In this document: positions 1 through 8,710 of the stretch, in pieces
How the letters are laid out: every line of letters starts with the position of its first letter
Numbering within the stretch: position 1 is the first letter of the stretch
Origin: Kitasatospora aureofaciens
GTDB taxonomy: Bacteria > Actinomycetota > Actinomycetes > Streptomycetales > Streptomycetaceae
Length of the DNA stretch: 64,000 nucleotides
Direction of reading: 5' to 3'
Assembly (NCBI RefSeq): GCF_001188955.3
Contig: NZ_JPRF03000017.1
Location: forward strand, 62,001 to 126,000
Made by a program: the position numbers and the translations under genes
Notes under the pieces: model-generated
What the model was told of the DNA's origin: nothing
Database searches by the model: none
What the model saw: only the letters and a program-made list of their open reading frames with translations

Positions 1-443
1 CACTGGGCGTAGAACTTGGCCGCGTCCTCGGAGCCGACGGGCAGGTAGCAGACCAGGACGTCGACCTGCTTGTCCTTGAGGACCTGGACGACGTCGACCG
101 GGGCCTCGTCCGACTCCTCGATGGTCTCCCGGTAGTACTTGCCCAGGCCGTCGAGGGTGTGGCCGCGCTGGACGGTCACGCCGGTCGGCGGGACGTCGCA
201 GATCTTGATGGTGTTGTTCTCGCTGTTGCCGATGGCGTCGGCCAGGTCGAAACCGACCTTCTTGGCGTCGACGTCGAACGCGGCGACGAACTCCACGTCA
301 CGGACGTGGTAGTCACCGAACTGGACGTGCATCAGCCCGGGGACCTTGCCGGCCGGGTCGGCGTCCTTGTAGTACTCGACACCCTGCACCAGCGACGCGG
401 CGCAGTTGCCCACGCCCACGATGGCTACGCGAACCGAACCCAT
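1..443 (-). CDS. ino1: Inositol-3-phosphate synthase, N-terminal part (runs off left edge)
   Basis: NAD-dependent cytosolic enzyme that turns glucose 6-phosphate into inositol 3-phosphate, the precursor of phosphatidylinositol and mycothiol in actinobacteria. Only about 147 N-terminal residues are present. The start [20 protein letters not shown] holds the Rossmann glycine-rich NAD motif, followed by the family stretch [20 protein letters not shown]. The ATG at 443 is preceded by AGGGAG with an 8-base gap. It lies 127 bases downstream of a padR gene on the same strand, so PadR may control it; this is inference from position. Recognition of the family is secure; the C-terminal catalytic half cannot be judged. 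Confidence 0.95.
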   Translation of the reverse strand, partial: MGSVRVAIVGVGNCAASLVQGVEYYKDADPAGKVPGLMHVQFGDYHVRDVEFVAAFDVDAKKVGFDLADAIGNSENNTIKICDVPPTGVTVQRGHTLDGLGKYYRETIEESDEAPVDVVQVLKDKQVDVLVCYLPVGSEDAAKFYAQ

Positions 444-570
444 TCCGGTTGCTCCCTGTGATCTCATGAGGGCCGTCGGGGTCGACGGCACTCGTCCTGC
501 TTCTTCGAATGACTGCTTGTACGGGCGCGAGGCGCCCACTCCTGCCGCGTGGCACAGGGCTGACGCGGTG

Positions 571-1287
571 TCAGCGCTCCTGGGCGGAGCGCCCCGGGCG
601 GTCGTACGGTGGCCCGGACGGGTCGGGGGACCCGGTCTCCTGGCCACGGCCGTCCGAAGTCGTGTGGGGTGCGGCGGTGGAGCCGGTGCTCCCGGTGGGG
701 GCGCCGGCGGCGGGCCCGGTCCGGCCGGTGCGGTTGGCCCGCTCGGTCTCGATCAGCTCGTTGAGCCACCGGACCTCGCGTTCCACCGACTCCAGGCCGT
801 GCCGCTGGAGTTCGACGGTGTAGTCGTCGAACCGTTCGCGGGCGCGGGCCAGCGAGCTGCGCATCCGCTCCAGGCGCTCCTCCAGCCGGCTGCGGCGACC
901 CTCCAGGACGCGCATCCGGACGGCCCGGTCGGTCTGGCCGAAGAAGGCGAAGTGGACGCCGAAGCGCTCGTCCTCCCAGGCGTCCGGACCGGAGTCGGCG
1001 AGTAGCTCCTCGAAGCGCTGCTTGCCCTCGGGGGAGAGCCGGTAGACGATCTTCGACCGCTTGCCGTTGAGCGCGGTGGCCGGGACGTACTCGACGTCCG
1101 GGTTGTCCTCGACCAGGAAACCCTGGGCGACCAGGCTCTTCAGGCACGGGTAGAGCGTTCCGTAGGAGAGTGCCCGCAGCGCCCCGAGCAGGATGTTGAG
1201 CCGCTTGCGCAGCTCGTAACCGTGCATCGGGGCGTCATGGAGCAGGCCGAGAACGGCGAACTCCAGCACTCCTGAGCGTCTGCCCAC
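571..1287 (-). CDS. PadR family transcriptional regulator
   Basis: Predicted winged-helix DNA-binding repressor of 238 residues. Residues 5-85 match the PadR fold ([21 protein letters not shown], then [18 protein letters not shown]), residues about 130-185 are a charged helical dimerisation segment of Leu/Arg/Glu, and the last 45 residues are Gly/Thr/Pro-rich and probably disordered. I chose the GTG at 1287 because GGGAGGAGG ends nine bases upstream; the frame stays open further upstream, but that part has no PadR similarity and would cover the operator. Two near-identical palindromic boxes stand upstream (1348-1372), typical of autoregulating PadR proteins. The gene lies between ino1 and a PBP gene read in the opposite direction. 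Confidence 0.9.
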   Translation of the reverse strand: MGRRSGVLEFAVLGLLHDAPMHGYELRKRLNILLGALRALSYGTLYPCLKSLVAQGFLVEDNPDVEYVPATALNGKRSKIVYRLSPEGKQRFEELLADSGPDAWEDERFGVHFAFFGQTDRAVRMRVLEGRRSRLEERLERMRSSLARARERFDDYTVELQRHGLESVEREVRWLNELIETERANRTGRTGPAAGAPTGSTGSTAAPHTTSDGRGQETGSPDPSGPPYDRPGRSAQER

Positions 1288-1640
1288 TGCCGTCGTCCTC
1301 CTCCCTCTCGGCCTTCGCTCCGGCCGCTGCACCGGCGGTATACCGCTTCGATGTATCGGCTCGATATATCGAGAACAGTAAACCCGACCCCCGGAACGGG
1401 CAAGGGGGGCACGCGTGAATGTGATCACAAGCCGACGCGCGGGTGGGGTTGGCAACGGGCATGTAATGATCTGTCGCCGTTTTGCGGTTATTGGCGTCTG
1501 ATGCCCGATTAGTTGTATTTCGGTGCTGCGTACGCTGTCGCGTGTGCACGAGGACCAACCTCCGGGGTTAGGGCGGTCCGGGCATCGGACAGGAACCCTG
1601 CCTTCAGGCCGACAAGGCCTGGCGAGGAGCGGCTGAGAAC
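1288..1640. other. Divergent intergenic region padR / PBP
   Basis: 353 bases without a gene. The padR-proximal third holds the PadR boxes. The remaining part is less GC-rich than its surroundings (about 1440-1530) and is the likely place for the PBP promoter. I could not assign -35/-10 elements with confidence. Confidence 0.5.
1348..1372. promoter_or_regulatory. Tandem PadR-type operator boxes
   Basis: Two copies of a 12-base palindrome start 13 bases apart: TCGATGTATCGG (1348-1359) and the perfect TCGATATATCGA (1361-1372). They lie 60 bases upstream of the chosen padR start. PadR repressors commonly bind ATGTAT-like palindromes in their own promoters, so autorepression is the natural reading; occupancy is inferred. 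Confidence 0.65.
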
Positions 1641-4295
1641 ATGAGCGAGCGACGGCGAAGGACGCCCAACCCGGGCGGTGACGGGCAGCAGCCCCCGGGA
1701 GGCGGAGGTCGTCGGGGTGGTCCCGGTCCCGACGAGCTGGCCTCGGACGGGCTCGGTCGCCGACGCCAGCCGGGCGTCCGGGAGACCGCCCAGCAGCCCC
1801 GGATGGGCCGTGCCGAGATGCGCAAGGCCGCGCAGAAGAAGGGCAAGGGCGGTGGCCGGCGCGGCGGAGCCGCCTCCGCCGCGGCCGCCGCCGGGCCGGG
1901 CAAGAAGCGCTTCATCGACTACCCGCGGTTCGGCAAGACCGGCGTCCGGCGCTGGCTGCCGTCCTGGAAGCAGTGGCTGAGCGCCTTCCTGCTGTTCTTC
2001 GCCACCGGCGTGGGCGTCGTGTTCTACCTCTACGAGACCACCACGGTTCCGGACCTCAAGGACCTGGTGAAGGAGCAGAACACCATCTACTACTGGGCCG
2101 ACAACACGGAGATGACCCGCAAGGGCGACACCAACCGCCAGATCGTCGAGCTCAGCGACATCAGCCCCAACCTGCAGAACGCCGTCATCTCGGCGGAGAA
2201 CGAGACCTTCCGCACCGACAGCGGCATCGACCCCAAGGGCATGCTGCGCGCCGTCTACAACATGGCGAAGGGCGGCGAGACCCAGGGCGCCTCGACGATC
2301 ACCCAGCAGTACGTCAAGAACGCCTACCTCAGCCAGGAACAGACCATCAGCCGCAAGCTGAAGGAGTTCTTCATCACGCTGAAGATCAATCAGCAGAAGA
2401 GCAAGGACGACATCCTCAAGGGGTACCTCAACACCAGCTGGTTCGGTCGCAACGCCAACGGCGCCCAGGCCGCCGCCCAGGCGTACTACGGCGTCAACGC
2501 CAAGGACCTGAACCTCTGCCAGAGCGCCATGCTGGCCGGTCTACTGAAGGGCGCGAACTACTACGACCCCTCCAAGCCGGCCAACCACGACCGCGCCGTG
2601 GAGCGCTGGAAGTGGATCCTGGACCGGATGGTGACCACCCACAACACCACGCCGGAGGAGCGGGCGAAGTGCACCACCTTCCCCGAGCCGATCCCGGTGA
2701 AGGCCAGCTCCAACATGAACGGTGAGATCAGCTACCTGGTCGACACCGCCAACCAGTACGTGATGACCACCGACAAGTCGATCACCCAGCAGATGATCGA
2801 CAAGGGCGGCCTGAAGATCTACACCACCTTCGAGAAGGACAAGGTCGACGCCCTGAAGAAGGCCGTCGACGACGTCAAGGGCGAGAACCTCGACCCGCAG
2901 AAGCGCCCCAACAACGACACCTTCGTCCAGTTCGGCGCCGCCAGCATCAAGCCGGGCGACGGAGCGATGGTCGCCATCTACGGCGGCGACGGCGTGGAGA
3001 ACGGCCACTTCGACAACAACGCCAACGCGAACGGCGTCCAGGTCGGCTCGACCTTCAAGCCCTTCGTGCTGGCCACCGCCATGCAGGTCGGCGTGCAGAC
3101 CGCGAAGGACAGCGACGGCAAGCCCAAGCGGATCAACGCCGACAGCCGCTACCTCGCCGACGACATGTCCGAGATCCGCAAGCCGGACGGTTCGCTGGTG
3201 ATCGGCGACGACGGCAAGCCCTACCGGCAGAAGAACGAGGACTCCGGCAAGCGCGGCTACGTCTCGCTGCGGCAGGCCATGCAGTGGTCGTACAACGTGC
3301 CCTTCGTCCAGCTCAACCAGGACGTCGGCGGCCCCGCCGTGGCCGACATGGCCGTGCAGATGGGCATCAAGCGGGAGAGCCTGGCCGACCCGAAGACCGC
3401 GACCTTCCCGCTCGGCACCTCCACCATCAGCCCGATCCGGATGGCCACCGGTTACGGCACCCTGGCGGCCAGCGGCAAGGAGGCCGAGCCCTACTCGGTC
3501 ACCAAGGTCGAGGTGGACGGCAAGGAGCGCCCGGGCTTCGGCAAGAAGGACGTCAAGGCGGCGCTGGAGCCGGCCGTCGCCGACAACGTCACCGACGTGC
3601 TGGTGAACGTGGCCAAGAACGGCACCGGCTCGAAGACCAACGCGCTGGGCCGCCCGGTGGCCGGCAAGACCGGTACCACCGACGAGAACAAGTCGGCCTG
3701 GTGGGTCGGCTACACGCCGCAGTTGGTCACCAGCGTCGCCATGTGGCGCGAGGACCCGAGCAAGCACGACCGGGAGTCGCTCAACGGCACCGGCGGCAAG
3801 CAGTCCATCCACGGTGGTGACATCCCCACCGACATCTTCACCCGGTACATGAAGGCCGCGCTGGCCAACGAGAAGAACATGGACTTCCCGACCCCGCAGC
3901 CGGTCGGCACCGAGGTGGACTCCTCGGGCGCGCCGTCCACGGCCACCGCGACGCCCACCCAGACCGCGACGGAGACCCCGTCGGCCCCGGTCCAGACCCA
4001 GGCGCCGGTCCAGCAGCCGACCCAGCAGCCGACCCAGCCCACCCAGGGCGGGAACTGCGTGCCGGGCGTGGACTGCCAGCCGACCCAGACGCCGACCCAC
4101 GGCGGCGGGCACACCCCGAAGCCGACGGACACCTCCTGCGGCAACATCATCTTCGGCTGCCCCTCGTCGTCACCGACCGGGAGCAGCGGAGGGGGCGCCG
4201 GAGGGGGCGGTGCCGGCGGCGGCACCGGCGGCGGCAAGCCGACCCCGTCCAGCACCGCCGGCGGCACCCAGGGCGGCGGAGCGGCCGGACAGTAG
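1641..4295 (+). CDS. Bifunctional class A penicillin-binding protein (GT51 transglycosylase / transpeptidase)
   Basis: 884-residue membrane-anchored peptidoglycan synthase. Residues 1-110 are a basic, disordered cytoplasmic tail; 112-131 form the single membrane segment. The GT51 domain (about 150-330) shows AENETFRTDSGID with catalytic-type Glu186, and GASTITQQYVKN at 216-227. The transpeptidase domain has S470-T-F-K473 (SxxK), S550-Y-N552 (SxN) and K676-T-G (KTG). From about residue 760 there is a long Thr/Pro/Gln then Gly-rich tail with four Cys, probably in the wall. The transglycosylase motif has Asn and Asp where classical ED..F..H..G has Asp and His. ATG at 1641 with GAGGAGCGG upstream. 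A strong hairpin terminator follows. Confidence 0.95.
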   Translation: MSERRRRTPNPGGDGQQPPGGGGRRGGPGPDELASDGLGRRRQPGVRETAQQPRMGRAEMRKAAQKKGKGGGRRGGAASAAAAAGPGKKRFIDYPRFGKTGVRRWLPSWKQWLSAFLLFFATGVGVVFYLYETTTVPDLKDLVKEQNTIYYWADNTEMTRKGDTNRQIVELSDISPNLQNAVISAENETFRTDSGIDPKGMLRAVYNMAKGGETQGASTITQQYVKNAYLSQEQTISRKLKEFFITLKINQQKSKDDILKGYLNTSWFGRNANGAQAAAQAYYGVNAKDLNLCQSAMLAGLLKGANYYDPSKPANHDRAVERWKWILDRMVTTHNTTPEERAKCTTFPEPIPVKASSNMNGEISYLVDTANQYVMTTDKSITQQMIDKGGLKIYTTFEKDKVDALKKAVDDVKGENLDPQKRPNNDTFVQFGAASIKPGDGAMVAIYGGDGVENGHFDNNANANGVQVGSTFKPFVLATAMQVGVQTAKDSDGKPKRINADSRYLADDMSEIRKPDGSLVIGDDGKPYRQKNEDSGKRGYVSLRQAMQWSYNVPFVQLNQDVGGPAVADMAVQMGIKRESLADPKTATFPLGTSTISPIRMATGYGTLAASGKEAEPYSVTKVEVDGKERPGFGKKDVKAALEPAVADNVTDVLVNVAKNGTGSKTNALGRPVAGKTGTTDENKSAWWVGYTPQLVTSVAMWREDPSKHDRESLNGTGGKQSIHGGDIPTDIFTRYMKAALANEKNMDFPTPQPVGTEVDSSGAPSTATATPTQTATETPSAPVQTQAPVQQPTQQPTQPTQGGNCVPGVDCQPTQTPTHGGGHTPKPTDTSCGNIIFGCPSSSPTGSSGGGAGGGGAGGGTGGGKPTPSSTAGGTQGGGAAGQ

Positions 4296-4328
4296 CCCGG
4301 CCCCGGTCCGACCGGTGACGAGACGGTG

Positions 4329-4372
4329 AAACGGCGGTGGCGGTCCTCCTCGGAGGGCCGCCACCGCCGTTT
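4329..4372 (+). terminator. Intrinsic terminator-like hairpin after PBP gene
   Basis: 21-base arms 4329-4349 and 4352-4372 pair completely apart from one G-U wobble, beginning AAACGGCGGTGGCGG. It lies 33 bases after the PBP stop. Typical GC-rich actinobacterial terminator without a clear U-tract. Confidence 0.8.
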
Positions 4373-4451
4373 CGTCACGATTCGCCGCCCGCACCCCGGC
4401 CGCACCGCCGGAGCACGCGGGGTCCTCCTCGTCCCGGCGCATCCGGTGCGG

Positions 4452-4457
4452 CAGGAT
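4452..4457 (+). promoter_or_regulatory. Putative -10 element of a leaderless transcript (GT87 gene)
   Basis: CAGGAT is followed by exactly seven bases and the ATG at 4465, and no ribosome binding site is present. This matches the -10/N7/start spacing seen at several other genes in the window. Confidence 0.4.
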
Positions 4458-4464
4458 GTCCGGC

Positions 4465-6048
4465 ATGACGTCGAGCGATCGTGACGAAACCGCCGGCCCG
4501 CACGGGCCCGGCGCCGCCGCAGGGCCCACCCCGGCAGCCGTCGCCACGGCCGCGCCACCGGCCAACACCGTGGTCGTCCCGGCCGACGAGGACCGGGTGG
4601 CGGCGGCCGGCAGCGAGGTGTTCGGCGGCCCGCCGGGGCGGCGGGCGCTGCTCGGCGTCTCCTGGTGGATCCCGGTGCGCGTCCTGGCGCTCGTGGTGAT
4701 CGTGGTCTCGGCGCTCGGCATGGTGCACGACCTGCCCTGCTACGACCAGGCCTGGTTCCAGCCGGGGTCGCCGCAGTACATCCACGCCTGCTACAGCGAC
4801 ATCCCGCACCTGTTCTCCGGCCGCGGCTTCTCGGCCGGGCTGCACCCGTACGTGGACCGCATCCCCGGCACCACGGGGGACCTGCAGTACCTCGAATACC
4901 CGGTGCTGACCGGCCTGTTCATGCAGGTCGCGGCCTGGCTGACGCCCGGTGGCGGCACCGAGCAGTCCCAGGAGCAGTGGTTCTGGGTGATCAACGCCGG
5001 GCTGCTGATGGCCTGCGCGGTGGTCGCCGCGGTCGCGCTCTCGCGCACCCACCGCCGCCGCCCCTGGGACGCGATGCTGTTCGCGCTCTCGCCGATCGTG
5101 CTGCTCAACGGCACCGTCAACTGGGACCTGCTCGCGGTCGCCCTGGCGGCCGTGGCGATGGCCTGGTGGGCCCACTCCCGGCCGGGCTGGGCCGGCGTCT
5201 TCATCGGCCTGGCCACCGCGGCCAAGCTCTATCCGCTGCTGCTGCTCGGCCCGCTGCTGGTGCTCTGCTGGCGGGCCGGGAAGTGGCGCGAGTTCCGGGC
5301 GGTGCTCGGCGGCGCGGTGGGCGCCTGGCTGGTGGTCAACCTGCCGATCATGCTGGCCAACTGGCAGGGCTGGTCGACCTTCTACGTCTTCAGCGAGCAC
5401 CGCGGCGAGGACTACGGCTCGTTCTGGCTGATCCTGATGCAGAACCGCGGGGTGGGGCTGGCCGACCTCGACCTCTACATCGGCGTGCTGATGGTGCTGG
5501 GCTGCGCCGCCACGGCGTGGCTCGGCCTCTCGGCGCCCCGCCGGCCGCGGTTCGCGCAGCTGGCCTTCCTGGTCGTCGCGCTGTTCGTGCTGGTCAACAA
5601 GGTGTACTCGCCGCAGTACGCGCTCTGGCTGCTGCCGCTCGCGGCGCTGGCCCGGCCGCGCTGGCGCGACATCCTGATCTGGCAGGCCTGCGAGGTGCTG
5701 TACACCCTCGGCATCTGGTCCCACCTGGGCTTCGTGACCGGGCCCAAGCAGCACGGGATCGGCGAGCCCTGGTACCACTTCGCGATCGTGCTGCACCTGC
5801 TCGGCACGCTCTACCTGGTCATGCTGGTGGTCCGCGACGCCCTCCACCCGGACCGGGACCCGGTCCGCTGGGACGGCAGCGACGACCCCTCCGGCGGGGT
5901 GCTCGACCGGGCCCCCGACGCCTTCACCCTCGGCACCGCCCGGCACCTCCACGAGGACGAGAGCTACGCCGGATACGCGCCGGCCGGCTCCTTCGAGCAG
6001 TGGCTGGAAGAGCCACGGCTGTCGGAGCCGGCCGGGGAGCAGCCCTAG
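4465..6048 (+). CDS. GT87-family polyprenol-dependent glycosyltransferase, integral membrane
   Basis: 527-residue multi-pass membrane protein with a roughly 70-residue Ala/Pro-rich cytoplasmic head, about ten hydrophobic segments and a hydrophilic C-terminal tail of about 80 residues. Features of the GT87/DUF2029 mannosyltransferase family are the early loop with acidic residues after the first membrane segment, YLEYPVLTGLFMQ, LLNGTVNWDLLAVAL, TAAKLYPLLLLGP and LVNKVYSPQYALWLLP. Such enzymes add sugars (mannose in the studied mycobacterial members) from polyprenyl-phosphate donors outside the membrane; the substrate here is unknown. ATG 4465 is preferred over 4456 because of the leaderless -10 spacing. 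A polyprenol-phosphate-mannose synthase is encoded at 18810-19577. Confidence 0.85.
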   Translation: MTSSDRDETAGPHGPGAAAGPTPAAVATAAPPANTVVVPADEDRVAAAGSEVFGGPPGRRALLGVSWWIPVRVLALVVIVVSALGMVHDLPCYDQAWFQPGSPQYIHACYSDIPHLFSGRGFSAGLHPYVDRIPGTTGDLQYLEYPVLTGLFMQVAAWLTPGGGTEQSQEQWFWVINAGLLMACAVVAAVALSRTHRRRPWDAMLFALSPIVLLNGTVNWDLLAVALAAVAMAWWAHSRPGWAGVFIGLATAAKLYPLLLLGPLLVLCWRAGKWREFRAVLGGAVGAWLVVNLPIMLANWQGWSTFYVFSEHRGEDYGSFWLILMQNRGVGLADLDLYIGVLMVLGCAATAWLGLSAPRRPRFAQLAFLVVALFVLVNKVYSPQYALWLLPLAALARPRWRDILIWQACEVLYTLGIWSHLGFVTGPKQHGIGEPWYHFAIVLHLLGTLYLVMLVVRDALHPDRDPVRWDGSDDPSGGVLDRAPDAFTLGTARHLHEDESYAGYAPAGSFEQWLEEPRLSEPAGEQP

Positions 6049-6075
6049 CGCGAGCCGAGCGCCAGGGGGGCGGTC

Positions 6076-7110
6076 CTAGCGGTCCACCACGCGGTCGAAG
6101 TGGGTGGTGGTGTGCCGGACCTGGAGGCCCAGCTCCTCGCCGATCGCCGGGGGCGCGGTCTCCCCGTCCAGGAACAGCAGGGAGACCTGCATGTGCGGCG
6201 GCTCGGCGAACCAGAGCTGCTTGCCCGCCCAGTGGAACGGCGACTTGGTCTTGTTGACGGTCGCCAGGCCGGCCCGGGCGATGCCCTTGGCCCGGGCGCC
6301 CATGCTCGCCACGTACTTGGGCGCCTCCAGACCGATGCCGTGCGCGGTACCGCCGGCGACCACCAGGATGTGGCCGTCGGCGGGCGCCGGGTGCTGGCGG
6401 TAGCCGTAGCGGTCGCCCTTCCGCACCGGGGTGACGTCCAGCACCGTGGCCCGGACCTCCAGTGCGCCGTGGTCGCCCAGCCAGAGCCGGGTGCCGATCC
6501 GGGCCCGGAAGACGGTGTCCGGGTAGCGCTGGGACAGCTGGTCCATGCCGGCCGCGCCCAGGTGGCTGACGAAGACGGTGTGCACGGGGATGCCGGCCGC
6601 CTTCGCGGTGTCCACCCAGTACACGACCTCCTCGACCGGGCTGGAGCCGTCCGGCCGGTCCATCGGCAGGTGCAGCGCGAGGCCCTCGAAGGCGACGCCG
6701 TCCAGCTCGGCGGCGACCGTGCGCAGGTCGGCCGCGCTCACGCCGTGCCGGCGCATGGTGGTCATGCACTCCAGCACCACCCGGGCGCCGTGCAGCGAGC
6801 GCAGCGCGTCCACGCTGGCCACCGTCCGGATCACCCGGGCGTGCGGCAGCGGGAGCACCTCCTCGCCGACCCGGTAGGGGGTGAGCACCAGCAGCTCGCC
6901 GCCGTACCACTCGGCGGCGTCGGCCGCCTCGTAGGCGGTGCCGACGGCCAGCACACCGGTACCCAGCAGCGTCGCCTCCTCGGCCAGCCGGTGGTTGCCC
7001 AGGCCGTAGCCGTTCCCCTTGGCGACCGGCACCAGGCCGGGGAACTCGGCGAGGACGGAGCGCTGGTGGGTGCGCCAGCGTTCGGTGTCGAGGTAGAGCG
7101 ACAGCGTCAT
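6076..7110 (-). CDS. Alanine racemase-like PLP fold-III protein
   Basis: 344-residue protein with the alanine racemase N-terminal barrel. Lys31 in PVAKGNGYGLG is the PLP lysine; the barrel continues through LHLPMDRPDG and ends with FRARIGTRLWLG. The C-terminal domain is diverged: where alanine racemases carry the GYxDGY motif with the second catalytic Tyr, this protein reads VVAGGTAHGIG (about 250-260), so racemase activity is doubtful. Its start overlaps the control region of femX: a GAGGAGG site spans the femX stop and the ATG at 7110 is 13 bases past it, so the two are co-transcribed and probably translationally coupled. A role in D-amino acid or lipid II metabolism is inference from family and neighbour. 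Confidence 0.8.
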   Translation of the reverse strand: MTLSLYLDTERWRTHQRSVLAEFPGLVPVAKGNGYGLGNHRLAEEATLLGTGVLAVGTAYEAADAAEWYGGELLVLTPYRVGEEVLPLPHARVIRTVASVDALRSLHGARVVLECMTTMRRHGVSAADLRTVAAELDGVAFEGLALHLPMDRPDGSSPVEEVVYWVDTAKAAGIPVHTVFVSHLGAAGMDQLSQRYPDTVFRARIGTRLWLGDHGALEVRATVLDVTPVRKGDRYGYRQHPAPADGHILVVAGGTAHGIGLEAPKYVASMGARAKGIARAGLATVNKTKSPFHWAGKQLWFAEPPHMQVSLLFLDGETAPPAIGEELGLQVRHTTTHFDRVVDR

Positions 7111-7123
7111 CGGGTCAGCCTCC

Positions 7124-8242
7124 TCAGCGGCGGGACATGTAGAGGTCGAGGGCCTTGTGCAGCAGCTTGTTGAGCGGGAAGTCCCACTCGCCGAGGTACT
7201 CGGCCGCCTGGCCGCCGGTGCCGACCTTGAACTGGATCAGACCGAACAGGTGGTCGTTCTCGTCCAGGGTGTCGCTGATGCCGCGCAGGTCGTACACCCC
7301 GCCGCCGAGGGCATAGGCGTCGCGCATCATCCGCCACTGGATCGCGTTGGAGGGCTTGACCTCGCGCTTGTGGTTGGCCGAGGCGCCGTAGGAGTACCAG
7401 ACGTGCTCGCCGACCACCAGCATCGTGGTCGAGGCCAGCGGCTCGCCCTCGTGGTAGGCGATGTAGAGCCGCATCCGGTTCGGGTCCTCGGAGTTGAGGG
7501 CGTTCCACATGCGCTGGAAGTAGGCCAGCGGGCGCGGGGTGAACTTGTCGCGCTCGGCGGTGACCAGGTAGAGCTGGTGGAAGATCGGCAGCTCGTCGTA
7601 GCCGCCCTGGACCACCTCGACGCCGCTCTTCTCGGCCTTCTTGATGTTGCGGCGCCAGAGCTGGTTGAAGCCCTTCTGGATGTCGTCCAGCGAGCGGTTG
7701 GCCAGCGGCACCTGGTACACGTAGCGCGGCTGGACGTCGCCGAAGCCGGCCCCGCCGTCCTCGCCCTGCAGCCAGCCGGCCTTGCGCAGCCGGTCGGCCA
7801 CCTCGAAGGCGCGTGCCTCGTACCAGTCGGCCTCGACGTCGCGCAGCCGCTTGGCCTGCTTGGCGGCGATGGCCTCCTTGATGGTGGCGGCGTTCCAGCG
7901 GCGGATGACCACCGGCGGGCCCATCTTCACCGAGAAGGCGCCCTGCGCCTTCAGGTGCGCCAGCATCGGGGACAGCCAGCGGTCGAGGTCGCGGTCGAAC
8001 CAGTCGATCACCGGGCCCTCGGGCAGGTAGGCGAGGTAGCGCTTGAGCTTCGGCAGCTGGCGGTAGAGCACCAGGCCGGCGCCGACCAGCTGGTTGTGCT
8101 CGTCGAACCAGCCGATCGACTCGGAGCGCCACTCGGCCTTCACGTCACCCCAGGCCGGCACCTGCATGTGGCTGGCCGAGGCGCGGCTCCTGATGAAGGC
8201 GAGGTGCTCCTCGCGGGTGATCGTCCTCAGGCGCAGGCTCAT
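7124..8242 (-). CDS. femX: FemX-type lipid II:glycine/amino acyl transferase (FemABX family)
   Basis: 372-residue cytosolic or membrane-peripheral tRNA-dependent aminoacyltransferase. FemX proteins of streptomycetes attach the bridge glycine to the diaminopimelate side chain of lipid II. Diagnostic stretches are MQVPAWGDVKAEW near the N terminus, YLPEGPVIDW, RRNIKKAEKSGVEV and YDLRGISDTLDENDHLFGLIQFKVGTGG near the C terminus, with two GNAT-like lobes and the usual length. The ATG at 8242 has GAGGAG nine bases upstream; a longer in-frame extension is unrelated to the family. First gene of a two-gene operon with the racemase-like gene. Confidence 0.9.
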   Translation of the reverse strand: MSLRLRTITREEHLAFIRSRASASHMQVPAWGDVKAEWRSESIGWFDEHNQLVGAGLVLYRQLPKLKRYLAYLPEGPVIDWFDRDLDRWLSPMLAHLKAQGAFSVKMGPPVVIRRWNAATIKEAIAAKQAKRLRDVEADWYEARAFEVADRLRKAGWLQGEDGGAGFGDVQPRYVYQVPLANRSLDDIQKGFNQLWRRNIKKAEKSGVEVVQGGYDELPIFHQLYLVTAERDKFTPRPLAYFQRMWNALNSEDPNRMRLYIAYHEGEPLASTTMLVVGEHVWYSYGASANHKREVKPSNAIQWRMMRDAYALGGGVYDLRGISDTLDENDHLFGLIQFKVGTGGQAAEYLGEWDFPLNKLLHKALDLYMSRR

Positions 8243-8337
8243 TGCTCGGTGCTCCTCGTCGGTCGGGCTGCGGTGGCCCCAGGTTCTCGGGCTGACCTTA
8301 TCGTCCGGGGCCCGGGCGTCCGCTGCCGCGGGCACGA

Positions 8338-8389
8338 CGGCGCCCCCGTCGGGTACCTGTCTGCTTGCAGATACGCGACGGGGGCGCCG
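8338..8389 (-). terminator. Hairpin terminator after the small membrane protein gene
   Basis: Perfect 14-base arms (8338-8351 and 8376-8389, CGGCGCCCCCGTCG) with an inner short stem TCTGC/GCAGA in the loop. It sits just past the stop of the minus-strand gene that ends at 8411 and upstream of femX, so it should separate the two transcription units. Confidence 0.75.
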
Positions 8390-8410
8390 AGGGTTCCTGG
8401 GGTGGTGCGG

Positions 8411-8710
8411 TCAGCCCCAGAGGCCGCCGCGCGCGATCCCGAGGTAGAAGCCGATCGCGGAGGCGCCGAGCGTGATCATCAGTACGAAGCGTTCGGCGGT
8501 GGTGACCGAGACGAACACGCCCCACAGGCCGGTGACGATCCCGGCGAGGCCGGTCCACGACGACAGCAGGTGCAGGTTGTGGAAGAACGAGCTGGTGAAG
8601 GCGATCACGCCCAGCACGGTGGTCAGTGCCACCAGGGTGTTCTCGCGGGGGTGCGGGTGGCCGTCGGTGTTCAGGGTGAGAGCGGGCATGCGGTGGACGG
8701 ACTGGGCCAT
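8411..8710 (-). CDS. Small integral membrane protein of unknown function
   Basis: 99 residues. A hydrophilic N-terminal third (MAQSVHRMPALTLNTDGHPH) is followed by three hydrophobic segments (about 32-48, 52-70 and 77-95), ending FYLGIARGGLWG. The ATG at 8710 is preceded by AGGAGGT at ideal spacing, which rules out the longer frame. It resembles small conserved actinobacterial membrane proteins encoded next to rpsF, but I know no assigned function. Divergent from rpsF and bounded downstream by a strong hairpin, so it is probably a monocistronic unit. Confidence 0.8.
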   Translation of the reverse strand: MAQSVHRMPALTLNTDGHPHPRENTLVALTTVLGVIAFTSSFFHNLHLLSSWTGLAGIVTGLWGVFVSVTTAERFVLMITLGASAIGFYLGIARGGLWG

